The notes under the pieces are model-generated. The model did not search any database, had not been told where the DNA came from, and saw only the letters and a program-made list of their open reading frames with translations. Below, piece after piece: positions 38,396 through 49,007 of a DNA stretch of 64,000 nucleotides. The first letter of the stretch is position 1. Every line of letters starts with the position of its first letter. This DNA comes from Fenollaria timonensis (lineage in GTDB: Bacteria; Bacillota; Clostridia; Tissierellales; Peptoniphilaceae), in assembly GCF_001457835.1 (NCBI RefSeq), contig NZ_LN898230.1, forward strand, positions 451,600 to 515,599, written 5' to 3'. The translations under genes and the position numbers were made by a program.

Positions 38396-38935
38396 ATGGA
38401 AAAAGACAAAAAACTGAATGAAGAAATGGAAGAAGAAAAGCTTATAAATGAAGAAGCAGTAGATGAAGCAGAAGAAGTTCAAGAAAAAGCTGATTCTGAT
38501 GAGCAAGATAGCTTAGCTTCTGAAATAAATGATCTTCAAACAAAACTTGTAAGACTACAAGCGGACTTTCAAAATTACAAGAAGAGAGTAGAGAAAGAAA
38601 AGGACGACTTGGTATCGATAGGTGTTGTAAGCATAGCAAATGAAATACTTCCTGTTATAGATAACTTCGAGAGAGCCTTGGAACACGAGGGCGAGAGCGG
38701 ATCGTTTAAAGAAGGCATGGAGCTCATCTACGAAGGATTAAAAAATGCTCTTAAGGCAAAGGGCATAGTTGAATTAAAAGCACTGGGTGAGGATTTTAAC
38801 CCAGACTATCATCAAGCGGTATCTATGGGCCACAACGATGAATACAAAGAAAATCAAGTCATAGAAGTTTTATTAAAAGGTTATGAATACAATGGCAAGG
38901 TTATTCGCCATGCCATGGTTATAGTAAATAAATAA
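38396..38935 (+). CDS. grpE: nucleotide exchange factor GrpE
   Basis: 179 aa. Very acidic N-terminal region, then a long coiled coil (INDLQTKLVRLQADFQNYKKRVEKEKDD) and the beta-wing domain with LPVIDNFERALE, EGMELIYEGLKNAL, FNPDYHQAV and the closing GYEYNGKVIRHAMVIV. Promotes ADP release from DnaK. RBS AGGAGG; ten bases after hrcA, 26 before dnaK, in the CIRCE operon. Confidence 0.96.
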   Translation: MEKDKKLNEEMEEEKLINEEAVDEAEEVQEKADSDEQDSLASEINDLQTKLVRLQADFQNYKKRVEKEKDDLVSIGVVSIANEILPVIDNFERALEHEGESGSFKEGMELIYEGLKNALKAKGIVELKALGEDFNPDYHQAVSMGHNDEYKENQVIEVLLKGYEYNGKVIRHAMVIVNK

Positions 38936-38958
38936 GAAAATATATTAAGGAGGAATAA

Positions 38959-40809
<1,851 letters not shown>

Positions 40810-40828
40810 GATTTATTAGATTTAGATT

Positions 40829-40863
40829 AAGAAGAATGGAGAGTGCCTTCATTCTTCTTTTTT
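40829..40863 (+). terminator. intrinsic terminator after dnaK
   Basis: AAGAAGAATG (40829-40838) pairs with CATTCTTCTT (40850-40859), 10 bp, followed by a T6 run. Confidence 0.88.
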
Positions 40864-40909
40864 ACATATAGAAAAGAGATTTATTATACTTTTATTTTTT
40901 ACACATATT

Positions 40910-40918
40910 TGGTATAAT
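40910..40918 (+). promoter_or_regulatory. extended -10 promoter for dnaJ
   Basis: TGGTATAAT, an extended -10 box; the -35 region is only T-rich. No CIRCE is seen here, so dnaJ and the genes after it appear outside direct HrcA control. Confidence 0.55.
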
Positions 40919-40964
40919 ATAATGTATATGATAATTATTTTACATTTTAGAAAGGGTGTAAGTT

Positions 40965-42089
40965 TTGAAAGATTTATACGAAGTTTTAGAGATAGAATCA
41001 ACTGCGACTGAAGCGGAGATCAAAACTCAATATAGGAAGCTTGCAAAGAAGTACCATCCAGACCTTAATCCAGGTGATGAAGAGGCTGAAGCAAGATTTA
41101 AGGAGATATCTGCCGCATATGAAATCTTAGGCAATGCTGAGAAGAGAAAGCAATATGACACATATGGTGAGTCTATGTTTCAAAATGGAGGCACTGGATC
41201 TGGCGGTTTCGGTGGTTTCACTGACGATATATTTGGTGACATCTTTGATATATTTGGAGGCGGCTTTGGCGGCTTCTCGTCGTCTGCGTCGCAAAGCAAA
41301 AGGCCAATGTACGGAGAGGATGTAAGATATAACCTTACTATAGACCTAGAAGATGTTTTAAACGGCACTCAAAGAGAGATTGAAATAGAGAGAGTCGAAG
41401 AGTGCTCACATTGCCACGGAAGCGGAGCCAAGGACGAGAACAGCAAAAAGACTTGCTCTACTTGTTCAGGCAGAGGCACAGTTAGAAATGAGAGAAGAAC
41501 AGCCTTTGGCGTCTTCGTTCAAACAGATGTTTGTCCAGACTGTCATGGCACAGGTGAGATAATTACTGAAGAGTGCCCACACTGCCATGGTCATGGAACT
41601 GAAAAGAAGAAGAAAAAGATTCTTGTTAAGGTACCAAAGGGCGTTCGTGAAGACAGCGTAATTAGCATAAGAGGCGAAGGAAGCGTTGGTAAGAATGGCG
41701 GACCAAATGGTGATCTAAACGTTTACATCGACATAAGAGAAAATAAAAAATTCAAACGTAGCGGCGATGATTTATACACAAGCGTTAGCATAAATTATTT
41801 ACAAGCGGTTTTAGGTGACCAAATTGAAGTTGATACGCTTGATGGAAAGGTTAAATTAACTATACCTGAGGGAACGCAAAGCCATACTAAATTTAAGATA
41901 GCAAACAAGGGTTTATATCCACTACACAAAAATTACAGATGCGATTTATACGTTGTAGTCAAAGTTGATGTGCCAAAGAATTTGAATGACGAGCAAAAAG
42001 AATCATTAATAAATCACTTTAAAGACATGGATTTTGATTACGAGCCAAAGAAGAAAAATTTATTTGAAAAAATAAAAGACAAACTATAG
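40965..42089 (+). CDS. dnaJ: chaperone DnaJ (Hsp40)
   Basis: 374 aa. J domain with KKYHPDLNPGDEEAEARFKEI (HPD near residues 31-33), a Gly/Phe-rich stretch, four zinc-binding CxxCxGxG repeats (CSHCHGSG, CSTCSGRG, CPDCHGTG, CPHCHGHG) and the C-terminal substrate-binding domains. It stimulates DnaK ATPase. The start is TTG at 40965, preceded by AAAGGGTG. Nine bases separate it from prmA. Confidence 0.97.
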   Translation: MKDLYEVLEIESTATEAEIKTQYRKLAKKYHPDLNPGDEEAEARFKEISAAYEILGNAEKRKQYDTYGESMFQNGGTGSGGFGGFTDDIFGDIFDIFGGGFGGFSSSASQSKRPMYGEDVRYNLTIDLEDVLNGTQREIEIERVEECSHCHGSGAKDENSKKTCSTCSGRGTVRNERRTAFGVFVQTDVCPDCHGTGEIITEECPHCHGHGTEKKKKKILVKVPKGVREDSVISIRGEGSVGKNGGPNGDLNVYIDIRENKKFKRSGDDLYTSVSINYLQAVLGDQIEVDTLDGKVKLTIPEGTQSHTKFKIANKGLYPLHKNYRCDLYVVVKVDVPKNLNDEQKESLINHFKDMDFDYEPKKKNLFEKIKDKL

Positions 42090-42097
42090 GAGTTAAA

Positions 42098-43009
42098 ATG
42101 AATTATAGAGAGATTAAATTAAAATTTAAAAAAGAATATGAAGAGAAGGTCGAAATATTTTTATCAGACCTAGGTATTGACAATATGGCGATTGAAGACC
42201 CAGACGATTTAAAAATCTTTCAAGAAAGACAAAACGCTTGGGACTTATACGACGATGACCTAATTAAATTAGAAAAGGGCTATATAAGATTTACCATATA
42301 TCTAGACGATATAGCTGATAACGACGAGAGAGAAGCCAAGATTAAGGCTCATATCGAAGAGCTTGGCGGAGATTTTTCTAAGGAAATAATTGACGATAGC
42401 GATTGGAAAAACAATTGGAAGAAGTTTTTCAAGATTTTAAAGCCAAACAAAACTATAGTCATAGTGCCAACTTGGGAAGAGTACGAAAAGAAAGATGGGG
42501 AAGAAATCATCAAATTAGAGCCGGGCATGGCCTTTGGAACTGGATCACACGAGACAACGTCACTATGTATAAAGAAACTTGAAGAGTACATGAAGCCTGG
42601 TATGAAAGTTCTTGACATAGGTACAGGCAGCGGCATACTATCGATAGCAGCGTCAAAGCTAGGCGCGAGTGAAGTTTTAGGCGTTGACATAGACCCGATG
42701 AGCGTATATATTGCTAATGAAAATAAAAAGTTAAATGAAGTTACTAATGCAAATTTCATTGTCGGAGACCTACTTTCAAAAGTTAAGGACAAATACGATA
42801 TAGTCGTTTCAAATATACTTGCAGAAGTCATAGTCACTATGACAGGTGATTTACACAAGTTTTTAAACAAGGACGGAATTTTCATTTCCTCAGGCATATT
42901 AAAAGTTAAGTCCGCCATGGTTATCGACTCACTTGAAGCAAACGGTTTTGATATATTAAACGTCGAAGACCTAAACGAATGGACTTCAATCGTAGCTAAA
43001 CATGCATAG
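42098..43009 (+). CDS. prmA: ribosomal protein L11 methyltransferase
   Basis: 303 aa; trimethylates L11. The N-terminal L11-recognition domain is followed by the SAM-binding core: FGTGSHETTSLC, VLDIGTGSGILSIAASKLGA and GVDIDPMSV, then DIVVSNILAEVI, the PrmA version of the catalytic NPPY-like loop. RBS AGGAG. It is a common follower of dnaJ, and overlaps rsmE by eight bases. Confidence 0.96.
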   Translation: MNYREIKLKFKKEYEEKVEIFLSDLGIDNMAIEDPDDLKIFQERQNAWDLYDDDLIKLEKGYIRFTIYLDDIADNDEREAKIKAHIEELGGDFSKEIIDDSDWKNNWKKFFKILKPNKTIVIVPTWEEYEKKDGEEIIKLEPGMAFGTGSHETTSLCIKKLEEYMKPGMKVLDIGTGSGILSIAASKLGASEVLGVDIDPMSVYIANENKKLNEVTNANFIVGDLLSKVKDKYDIVVSNILAEVIVTMTGDLHKFLNKDGIFISSGILKVKSAMVIDSLEANGFDILNVEDLNEWTSIVAKHA

Positions 43010-43730
43010 ATTTTTCGCAGAAAAAAAGGACGAAGACCTTTTATACTTAGCAAAAGAAGATATAAAGCACTTCAAGGAAGTTTTAAGGATAAAGGATGAC
43101 GAAGAAGTCGAAGTCTACATTGATGGCAGTGGCTATATCGCTGTTTTTAACTCATATACAAAGGATGAATTGTCTCTTAAAATACTTTCTGAGATAAATG
43201 AAAAATATGAGTCAGATCTAAAAATCACCTTGTTTCAGAGCCTAGTAAAGTCTGATAAGATGGACTTTATTATACAAAAAGCTATAGAAATGGGTGCTTA
43301 TGGCATAGTGCCTATCGAGACTAAGAGGTCTATTGTCAAGAAAAAAGATATAAAAGATAAAAAGCGAGATCGATATAGAAATATCGCAAAGGCTGCAGCA
43401 ATGCAGTCAAAGCGTGAGTTTATCCCAAATGTTTCTGATGCGATGAAGCTAGATGAAGCAAAAGAAATTTTAGATGGCTTTGACTTAGTTTTAATTGCTT
43501 ATGAAGATGAGCTTGATAATAGCATAAAAAATTATGATATCAAAAATAAAAAGAATATCGCCATCGTCGTAGGACCTGAGGGCGGCTTCGACATAAGCGA
43601 GATAGATGAGCTTAAGAACTTTGGCTACAAATCCATTAGCCTAGGAAAGAGAATACTAAGAGCAGAGACAGCTCCAATAGCGCTACTAACCATGCTTTAC
43701 TACGAATTTAACGGAAGTGGTCTTTTATGA
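43002..43730 (+). CDS. rsmE: 16S rRNA (uracil-N3) methyltransferase RsmE
   Basis: 242 aa SPOUT methyltransferase modifying U1498. N-terminal PUA-like domain, a helical stretch with QKAIEMGAYGIVPIETKRSIV, and the C-terminal knot with VVGPEGGFDISEIDEL and LGKRILRAETAPIALL. It starts inside the prmA 3' end and overlaps mtaB by four bases, so the dnaJ-prmA-rsmE-mtaB-HIT genes form one unit. Confidence 0.95.
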   Translation: MHRFFAEKKDEDLLYLAKEDIKHFKEVLRIKDDEEVEVYIDGSGYIAVFNSYTKDELSLKILSEINEKYESDLKITLFQSLVKSDKMDFIIQKAIEMGAYGIVPIETKRSIVKKKDIKDKKRDRYRNIAKAAAMQSKREFIPNVSDAMKLDEAKEILDGFDLVLIAYEDELDNSIKNYDIKNKKNIAIVVGPEGGFDISEIDELKNFGYKSISLGKRILRAETAPIALLTMLYYEFNGSGLL

Positions 43731-45010
43731 TGAAGGTTTATGTACAAAACTTGGGCTGCAAAGTAAATTTATATGAGGCTCAAGCGATAAAAAATTCTTT
43801 TGAGCAAAAGGGCTACGAGGTCAAGGAAGATTTTGACGATATCGATGTTTATGTAATTAATACTTGTACTGTCACAAACAAGTCTGACTCGAAGTCAAGG
43901 CAGATGATATCTAAAGTCAAGAAGAAAAATCCTGATGCCATAGTCATCATTTGCGGCTGCTATAGCCAGATTAATGCTAAAGAGATAGAAGAGATGGATA
44001 TAGCGGATATCATAGTCGGCACACAAGGCAGAAACAAGATAGTAGAGTACTTAGAAGAATATTTGGACCTTGGCGAGAAGAAAAATTATGTTGAAGATAA
44101 TATCGACAAAAACTATGAGGAACTGCTTTTTGATAAAAATTTCGATAGCACTAGAGCCTTTATTAAGATAGAGGACGGCTGCAACAACTTTTGTTCCTAT
44201 TGCATAATACCATACGCAAGAGGAAGAGTTCGCTCGAGAAAGGCAGATAGCATTATTAAAGAGATAACCTCACTCGTTAAGGACGGCTACAAAGAATTTG
44301 TCATCACAGGTATACAGATTACTGATTATGAAGATGATGGCATTGATCTAATAAAGCTATTAGAAATGATAGATGAAGTGCTTGGCGTAGAAAGACTAAG
44401 ACTTGGTTCAATTCAGCCAAAGTTATTAAAGGATGAAACGGTAGAGAGACTTGCCGCTCTAAAGCACTTGCAGCATCAATTTCATCTATCCTTACAAAGC
44501 GGCTCAAACAAAGTCCTTAAGCTAATGAATAGGAAATACACGAGAGAAGACTATATAGAAAATACAGAGAAGATATATAAGGCAATGCCAGACGCTGCCA
44601 TTACTACAGACATCATAGTTGGCTTTCCTGGGGAAGACGATGAGGACTTTAAGGAGTCCATTGATATAGTAAAAAAGGTAAATTTCCTAAAGGTTCATGT
44701 CTTTAGATACTCAAGACGTAAGGGGACTAAGGCTTACGATATGCCTGATCAAGTTCCTGAGAGTATTAAGAAAGACAGAGCAGAAATACTTGATGAGTAT
44801 CAAGAGGCGTCGAGACATATATTTATAAATAAATTTATTGGGAATGAATTTGAAGTCTTGTTCGAAGAGAAAAAGGATGAGTACTTTGAAGGCTACACAT
44901 CAAATTACATCAGAGCTTATCTTAAAACAGATGAAGATCTTCATAACCATGTAATAAAAGTAAAGGCAGTAGAAAGATTTAAAGACGGAGTTTTAGTAGA
45001 AAGGATTTGA
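43727..45010 (+). CDS. mtaB: tRNA t6A37 methylthiotransferase MtaB
   Basis: 427 aa. N-terminal UPF0004 domain with three Cys (NLGCKVN, NTCTVTN, CGCYSQ) for one iron-sulphur cluster, radical SAM motif CNNFCSYCIIPYARGRVRS for the other, and a C-terminal TRAM-like domain. The sequence NLGCKVNLYEAQ and the gene's place after rsmE fit MtaB (ms2t6A) rather than MiaB. The start ATG ATG overlaps the rsmE stop. Confidence 0.93.
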   Translation: MMKVYVQNLGCKVNLYEAQAIKNSFEQKGYEVKEDFDDIDVYVINTCTVTNKSDSKSRQMISKVKKKNPDAIVIICGCYSQINAKEIEEMDIADIIVGTQGRNKIVEYLEEYLDLGEKKNYVEDNIDKNYEELLFDKNFDSTRAFIKIEDGCNNFCSYCIIPYARGRVRSRKADSIIKEITSLVKDGYKEFVITGIQITDYEDDGIDLIKLLEMIDEVLGVERLRLGSIQPKLLKDETVERLAALKHLQHQFHLSLQSGSNKVLKLMNRKYTREDYIENTEKIYKAMPDAAITTDIIVGFPGEDDEDFKESIDIVKKVNFLKVHVFRYSRRKGTKAYDMPDQVPESIKKDRAEILDEYQEASRHIFINKFIGNEFEVLFEEKKDEYFEGYTSNYIRAYLKTDEDLHNHVIKVKAVERFKDGVLVERI

Positions 45011-45014
45011 TTTT

Positions 45015-45353
45015 ATGGATTGTTTATTTTGTAAGATCATAGAAGGATCTATTCCTTCTGAAAAAGTTTATGAAGACGATATGATGCTTTGCTTCAAGGA
45101 CATCAACCCAACATGCCCAGTGCATGTGCTTATGGTGCCTAAAAAGCATATTGCGTCTCTTGATGAACTTACAGACGATGACAACGAAGTCATAGCTCAC
45201 ATGATGCTTAAAGTTAAGGATATAGCTAAGACTATGGGCCTTGACAATGGCTACAGACTAGTCATCAATACAGGTGAAGACGGTCAACAAAGTGTCAAAC
45301 ACTTACACATGCATTTAATAGGCGGCAGAAAACTTAATTGGCCAGCAGGTTAA
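45015..45353 (+). CDS. HIT-family nucleotide-binding hydrolase
   Basis: 112 aa, Hint-type. Start CLFCKIIEGSIPSEKVYED and the histidine triad HLHMHLIGG near the C-terminus. Likely hydrolyses nucleoside phosphoramidates or aminoacyl-AMP. No RBS stronger than TTGATT is seen, and the ATG is four bases past the mtaB stop, so it depends on coupling. Confidence 0.94.
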   Translation: MDCLFCKIIEGSIPSEKVYEDDMMLCFKDINPTCPVHVLMVPKKHIASLDELTDDDNEVIAHMMLKVKDIAKTMGLDNGYRLVINTGEDGQQSVKHLHMHLIGGRKLNWPAG

Positions 45354-45388
45354 AATCAAGAAAAATAGCAAAAAATAGCAAAAAAAAC

Positions 45389-45417
45389 TTGAAAAAGCTT
45401 TAGATATGTTGTATAAT
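45389..45417 (+). promoter_or_regulatory. promoter of rpsU-yqeY
   Basis: TTGAAA (45389-45394), 17-bp spacer, TATAAT (45412-45417). Confidence 0.8.
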
Positions 45418-45470
45418 ATTTGTAACTTAGTCATAAATGATAGTAATTGTTTTATGAGGGGAGGGATACT

Positions 45471-45653
45471 ATGACAGAAATAAGAGTTAGAGAAGACGAA
45501 TCACTTGATAACGCACTTAAGAGATTCAAAAGACAATGCGCAAGATCAGGCGTCTTAGGAGAAGTTAGAAAAAGAGAACACTATGAAAAACCAAGTGTAA
45601 GACGTAAACTAAAATCTGAAGCAGCTAGAAGGAAAAAACATCAAAAGTTTTAA
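45471..45653 (+). CDS. rpsU: 30S ribosomal protein S21
   Basis: 60 aa, strongly basic; begins [22 protein letters not shown] and ends with [21 protein letters not shown], typical of S21, which helps 30S initiation. ATG at 45471 follows GGGGAGGG; an in-frame ATG eight codons earlier has no RBS. Followed 33 bases later by yqeY, a frequent arrangement in Firmicutes. Confidence 0.97.
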   Translation: MTEIRVREDESLDNALKRFKRQCARSGVLGEVRKREHYEKPSVRRKLKSEAARRKKHQKF

Positions 45654-45686
45654 CTTAAATTTATTTGAAAGAAATGAAGGTGTATG

Positions 45687-46136
45687 ATGTCCCTTAAAAA
45701 CGAATTAAAAAGTAGATATATAGAATCTATGAAAAATAAAGATACGATCATTAAAAACACTATCATGATGGTTAACTCAGCTATAAAACAAAGCGAAGTT
45801 GACCAAAGAAAAGAACTAAGTGACCAAGACATTATAGCAATAATACAAAAGCAAATAAAGGAAAAGAAAGGCGCTCTACCAGAATTTGAAAAAGGTAATA
45901 GAGCGGACCTAGTTGAACAGACTAAAAAAGAAATAGAAATTCTTATGGAGTACGTACCAAAGGAACTTTCTGAAGAAGAGATTAAAACTATAATCAATGA
46001 AACTTGCGAAGAGCTTGGAGACAAAGGAGCTAACTTTGGCTTAGTCATGAAGACTGTTATGTCTAAAGTTAAAGGCAGGGCAGATGGATCATTAGTTACA
46101 AATCTTGTTAAAGAATATCTAGCCGGTGCAAAATAG
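45687..46136 (+). CDS. yqeY: GatB/YqeY domain protein
   Basis: 149 aa. Helical protein related to the tail domain of GatB; pattern LKNELKSRYIESMKNKD...KQIKEKKGALPEFEKGNRADLVEQ...KEIEILMEYVPKELSEEEI and KGRADGSLVTNLVKEYL. Probably tRNA-associated, exact role unknown. ATG at 45687 is better spaced from AAGGTG than the ATG one codon before. The last two sense codons and stop are part of the following terminator stem. Confidence 0.92.
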   Translation: MSLKNELKSRYIESMKNKDTIIKNTIMMVNSAIKQSEVDQRKELSDQDIIAIIQKQIKEKKGALPEFEKGNRADLVEQTKKEIEILMEYVPKELSEEEIKTIINETCEELGDKGANFGLVMKTVMSKVKGRADGSLVTNLVKEYLAGAK

Positions 46137-46148
46137 CATCGGTTTTTT
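46123..46148 (+). terminator. intrinsic terminator overlapping the yqeY stop codon
   Basis: CCGGTGC (46123-46129) pairs with GCATCGG (46136-46142), 7 bp with one G-U, loop AAAATA, then TTTTTT. The yqeY stop codon lies in the loop and second arm. Confidence 0.85.
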
Positions 46149-46149
46149 C

Positions 46150-46178
46150 TTGTGATGGGCCTTAGCCCACGATATTTT
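46150..46178 (+). promoter_or_regulatory. possible promoter of scfA
   Basis: TTGTGA (46150-46155), 17-bp spacer, TATTTT (46173-46178), immediately after the yqeY terminator. Weak match; supported mainly by position. Confidence 0.35.
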
Positions 46179-46196
46179 ATACAAAGGGAGGATATT

Positions 46197-46349
46197 ATGA
46201 AATTTGTAAAAACTTTAAGCAAAAGAAACTTATTAAAAACAGCTAAGCACGGCGGATGCGGTGAATGCCAAACTTCATGCCAATCAGCTTGTAAGACATC
46301 TTGCACAGTTGGTAACCAAAAGTGCGAAAATAAGAAAAATCATAAATAG
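46197..46349 (+). CDS. scfA: SCIFF ranthipeptide precursor (six cysteines in forty-five)
   Basis: 50 aa. Basic leader (KFVKTLSKRNLLKTAKHGG) followed by a core with six Cys at 21, 24, 28, 32, 36 and 43, spaced with Ser/Thr (CQTSC, CKTSCT). This is the SCIFF peptide found across Clostridia, in which the radical SAM partner installs thioether crosslinks. ATG at 46197 follows AAGGGAGG. The maturase begins 3-6 bases after the stop. No dedicated transporter or leader peptidase is adjacent. Confidence 0.93.
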   Translation: MKFVKTLSKRNLLKTAKHGGCGECQTSCQSACKTSCTVGNQKCENKKNHK

Positions 46350-46355
46350 GCTTTG

Positions 46356-47711
46356 ATGTACGATATTAATTTAATACATAAGTTCTATCTTAATGATAAG
46401 TATGTAATCTTAGACATATACAGTGGTGCTGTACACGTAGTAGATGAGATTGTATACGACTTAGTAGATTATATGTCCAAAGGCTTAGATGAAGCTTTAG
46501 AAGGACTATCTAATAAGTATGAAGCTTGTGATATTAAAACTGCTTTTAAGGAAGTAGAAGAATTATACAAAGAAGGCTTGTTATTTACTGAGCCTATAAA
46601 GGAGACTGAACTAGACTTAAGTAAATACAACATTGTAAAGGCTCTTTGCCTACACGTTTCACACGACTGTAACCTTAGATGCAAGTACTGTTTTGCGTCT
46701 CAAGGCGATTTTAAGGGCAAAAGAGAGCTTATGAGCGTCGAAGTAGGTAAAAAAGCTTTGATTTTTTTAGTTCAAAACTCTGGCAATAGAAGAAACTTAG
46801 AGGTTGACTTCTTCGGTGGAGAACCACTAATGAACTTTGATGTTGTCAAAGAGCTTGTTACTTACGGAAGAAGCTTAGAAAAAGAATACGATAAGAATTT
46901 TAGATTCACTTTAACTACAAACTGCGTCTTATTAGACGATGAAATTATTGATTATTTAAATGAAAATATGTCAAATGTAGTTCTAAGTATAGACGGAAGA
47001 AAATCTGTTAATGATGAAATGCGTCCAACTACTAATGGAAAGGGTTCTTATGACTTAATTGTTCCAAAGATTAAACGCTTTGTTGAAAAAAGAGGCGATA
47101 AGGACTACTACATCAGAGGTACATTTACATCAGAAAACTTAGACTTTTCAGAAGACGTATTAGATTTCTACAATAACGGTTTTAAGAAGACATCTATGGA
47201 ACCGGTTGTAACAGACCAAAATGAGCCATATGCAATAAGACCAGAACATGTAGAAAGAATAAAAGAAGAGTACGAAAAATTATCCAGAGAATACATCAAG
47301 ATTAAGAAAAAAGATGATGATTTTCTATTCTTCCACTTTATGATAGACTTAGATCAAGGACCATGTTTGATTAAGAGATCCATAGGCTGCGGAGCGGGCT
47401 GCGAATACCTTGCTGTAACACCTAAGGGAGATCTTTATCCTTGTCATCAGTTTGTAGGTGAAGAGCAATTCAAGATTGGAACCGTTTTTGACGGCGTTAC
47501 AAAAACTGATTTAAGAGAAGAATTTAAAAAGTCAAATGTATTTAATAAAAAAGACTGCCAAGAATGCTGGGCAAAGTTCTACTGCTCAGGCGGCTGTCAC
47601 GCTAATTCATACTACAATACTGGCAATATAAACGGAAACTTTGAGATAGGCTGTGAATTAGAAAGAAAAAGAATAGAATGTGCAATCTCAGTTATTGCAA
47701 ATTTAGATTAG
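46356..47711 (+). CDS. scfB: SCIFF radical SAM maturase
   Basis: 451 aa. N-terminal peptide-recognition (RRE-like) region, radical SAM motif HDCNLRCKYCF (Cys near 105, 109, 112), and a C-terminal SPASM/twitch domain with auxiliary-cluster cysteines in SIGCGAGCEYLAV, GDLYPCHQF, CQECWAKFYCSGGCH and GCELERKRIEC. Family members form Cys-to-Thr/other thioethers in ScfA. ATG at 46356 (or TTG one codon before) has only AUAGG as RBS, so it relies on coupling to scfA. The secD RBS begins at its stop codon. Confidence 0.93.
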   Translation: MYDINLIHKFYLNDKYVILDIYSGAVHVVDEIVYDLVDYMSKGLDEALEGLSNKYEACDIKTAFKEVEELYKEGLLFTEPIKETELDLSKYNIVKALCLHVSHDCNLRCKYCFASQGDFKGKRELMSVEVGKKALIFLVQNSGNRRNLEVDFFGGEPLMNFDVVKELVTYGRSLEKEYDKNFRFTLTTNCVLLDDEIIDYLNENMSNVVLSIDGRKSVNDEMRPTTNGKGSYDLIVPKIKRFVEKRGDKDYYIRGTFTSENLDFSEDVLDFYNNGFKKTSMEPVVTDQNEPYAIRPEHVERIKEEYEKLSREYIKIKKKDDDFLFFHFMIDLDQGPCLIKRSIGCGAGCEYLAVTPKGDLYPCHQFVGEEQFKIGTVFDGVTKTDLREEFKKSNVFNKKDCQECWAKFYCSGGCHANSYYNTGNINGNFEIGCELERKRIECAISVIANLD

Positions 47712-47720
47712 GAGGCCAAA

Positions 47721-48998
47721 ATGAAAAAGTTAAGCACACTTAAGATTGTGATAACAGTCATTTTAATTGCCTGCTTTGCATTAGTAGCTGTATTCGGCTT
47801 TAACTTTGCTGGATACGAAATAAAGAGCGCTAAAGACTCTATTAACTTAGGTCTGGACTTAGCTGGTGGGGTATATGTACTTCTTGAAGCTGACACAGAC
47901 AAAACAGGTGAAGAGCTTAGCAAAGCTATGGAACAATCAAAGGCAATTATACAACAAAGAGTTGACGGTTTAGGAATTTCTGAACCTAACATATCTATAG
48001 AAGGTTCAAACAGAATTTCAATTGAACTAGCAGGTGCTAAGAATGCACAAGACGCAATCGAAACTATAGGTAAAACTGCTCAATTACAATTTATCGATCC
48101 AGATAACAATGTAATTTTAACAGGTAAAAACATTAAAGAATCAAAAGTTGTTTACTCACAAGACAATCTTGGTAAATCAACACCAGTAGTTTCAATGGAG
48201 CTTGACGAAGAAGGAACTCAAAAGTTCGCTGAAGCAACTACTAAGCTATATAATGAAACAGAACCAGAAAAGAAAATCCTTAAGATAGTTCTAGACGGTG
48301 AAGTTATTTCTGCACCTATAGTACAAAATTCACCTATTACAGATGGTAAGCCAATCATCGAAGGCGGATCAAAGGGATTCACAGTTGAAGAAGCATCAAA
48401 ACTTGCTACACTAATCAGAGCAGGTGCGCTTCCTATCGAGCTAAAAGAAGTTAGATCAGAAATCATCGGCGCTTCACTAGGTATAGACGCATTTGACAAC
48501 TCAATGAAGGCAATAGTAATTTCTATATTATTAATAAGTATACTACTAATCATAGTTTATAAGATCCCTGGTATAGTAGCAGCAATCTCACTAGTTGCAT
48601 ATACATTACTAGTTATGCTAGCATTTATCATATTCCATATCAAACTATCACTACCAGGTATATGCGGTTTACTACTATCAATAGGTATGGCAGTAGATGC
48701 TAACTGTATCATCTACGAAAGAATTAGAGAAGAATTACTTAATGGTAAGACAGTAAGATCATCTGTTGATGCAGGCTTCAAGAAAGCCATCGCAACTATC
48801 ATGGATTCAAACATCACAACTATCATCGCAGGCGTTGTACTTTATGTTTATGGTATCGGTTCAATCAGAGGTTTTGGTATTACACTTATCATAGGTATAG
48901 TCGTTTCATTATTGACAGCAGTTGTATTGACAAAATTCTTATTAAAGAACTTTGCTCAAATCACAGCTAATGACAATAAAAAGGCATATGGAGCATAG
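47721..48998 (+). CDS. secD: protein translocase subunit SecD
   Basis: 425 aa; with SecF uses the proton gradient to help release exported proteins. First helix at about 8-28, then the external domain starting INLGLDLAGGVYVLLEAD and containing FADPD-type QFIDPDN and a second part SAPIVQNSPITDG, then five helices with GMAVDANCIIYERIREEL and FGITLIIGIVVSLLTAV. Shorter than Gram-negative SecD, normal for Clostridia. RBS AGGAGG overlaps the scfB stop codon. Confidence 0.96.
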   Translation: MKKLSTLKIVITVILIACFALVAVFGFNFAGYEIKSAKDSINLGLDLAGGVYVLLEADTDKTGEELSKAMEQSKAIIQQRVDGLGISEPNISIEGSNRISIELAGAKNAQDAIETIGKTAQLQFIDPDNNVILTGKNIKESKVVYSQDNLGKSTPVVSMELDEEGTQKFAEATTKLYNETEPEKKILKIVLDGEVISAPIVQNSPITDGKPIIEGGSKGFTVEEASKLATLIRAGALPIELKEVRSEIIGASLGIDAFDNSMKAIVISILLISILLIIVYKIPGIVAAISLVAYTLLVMLAFIIFHIKLSLPGICGLLLSIGMAVDANCIIYERIREELLNGKTVRSSVDAGFKKAIATIMDSNITTIIAGVVLYVYGIGSIRGFGITLIIGIVVSLLTAVVLTKFLLKNFAQITANDNKKAYGA

Positions 48999-49007
48999 GA
49001 GGTAAAT

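Noticed and set aside
42349-43053. 234-codon open frame on the minus strand opposite prmA
   Set aside because: Antisense to a clear PrmA with all SAM motifs; no RBS and a composition that mirrors the coding strand.
46156-46169. TGGGC-CTTA-GCCCA hairpin before scfA
   Set aside because: Only five base pairs, no T-run and no known regulatory pattern; too small to call.
45650-46306. 218-codon open frame on the minus strand across yqeY and scfA
   Set aside because: It lies opposite three well-supported genes (rpsU end, yqeY, scfA), has no RBS and a low-complexity, Ser/Phe/Leu-rich translation typical of antisense to Lys/Glu-rich genes.
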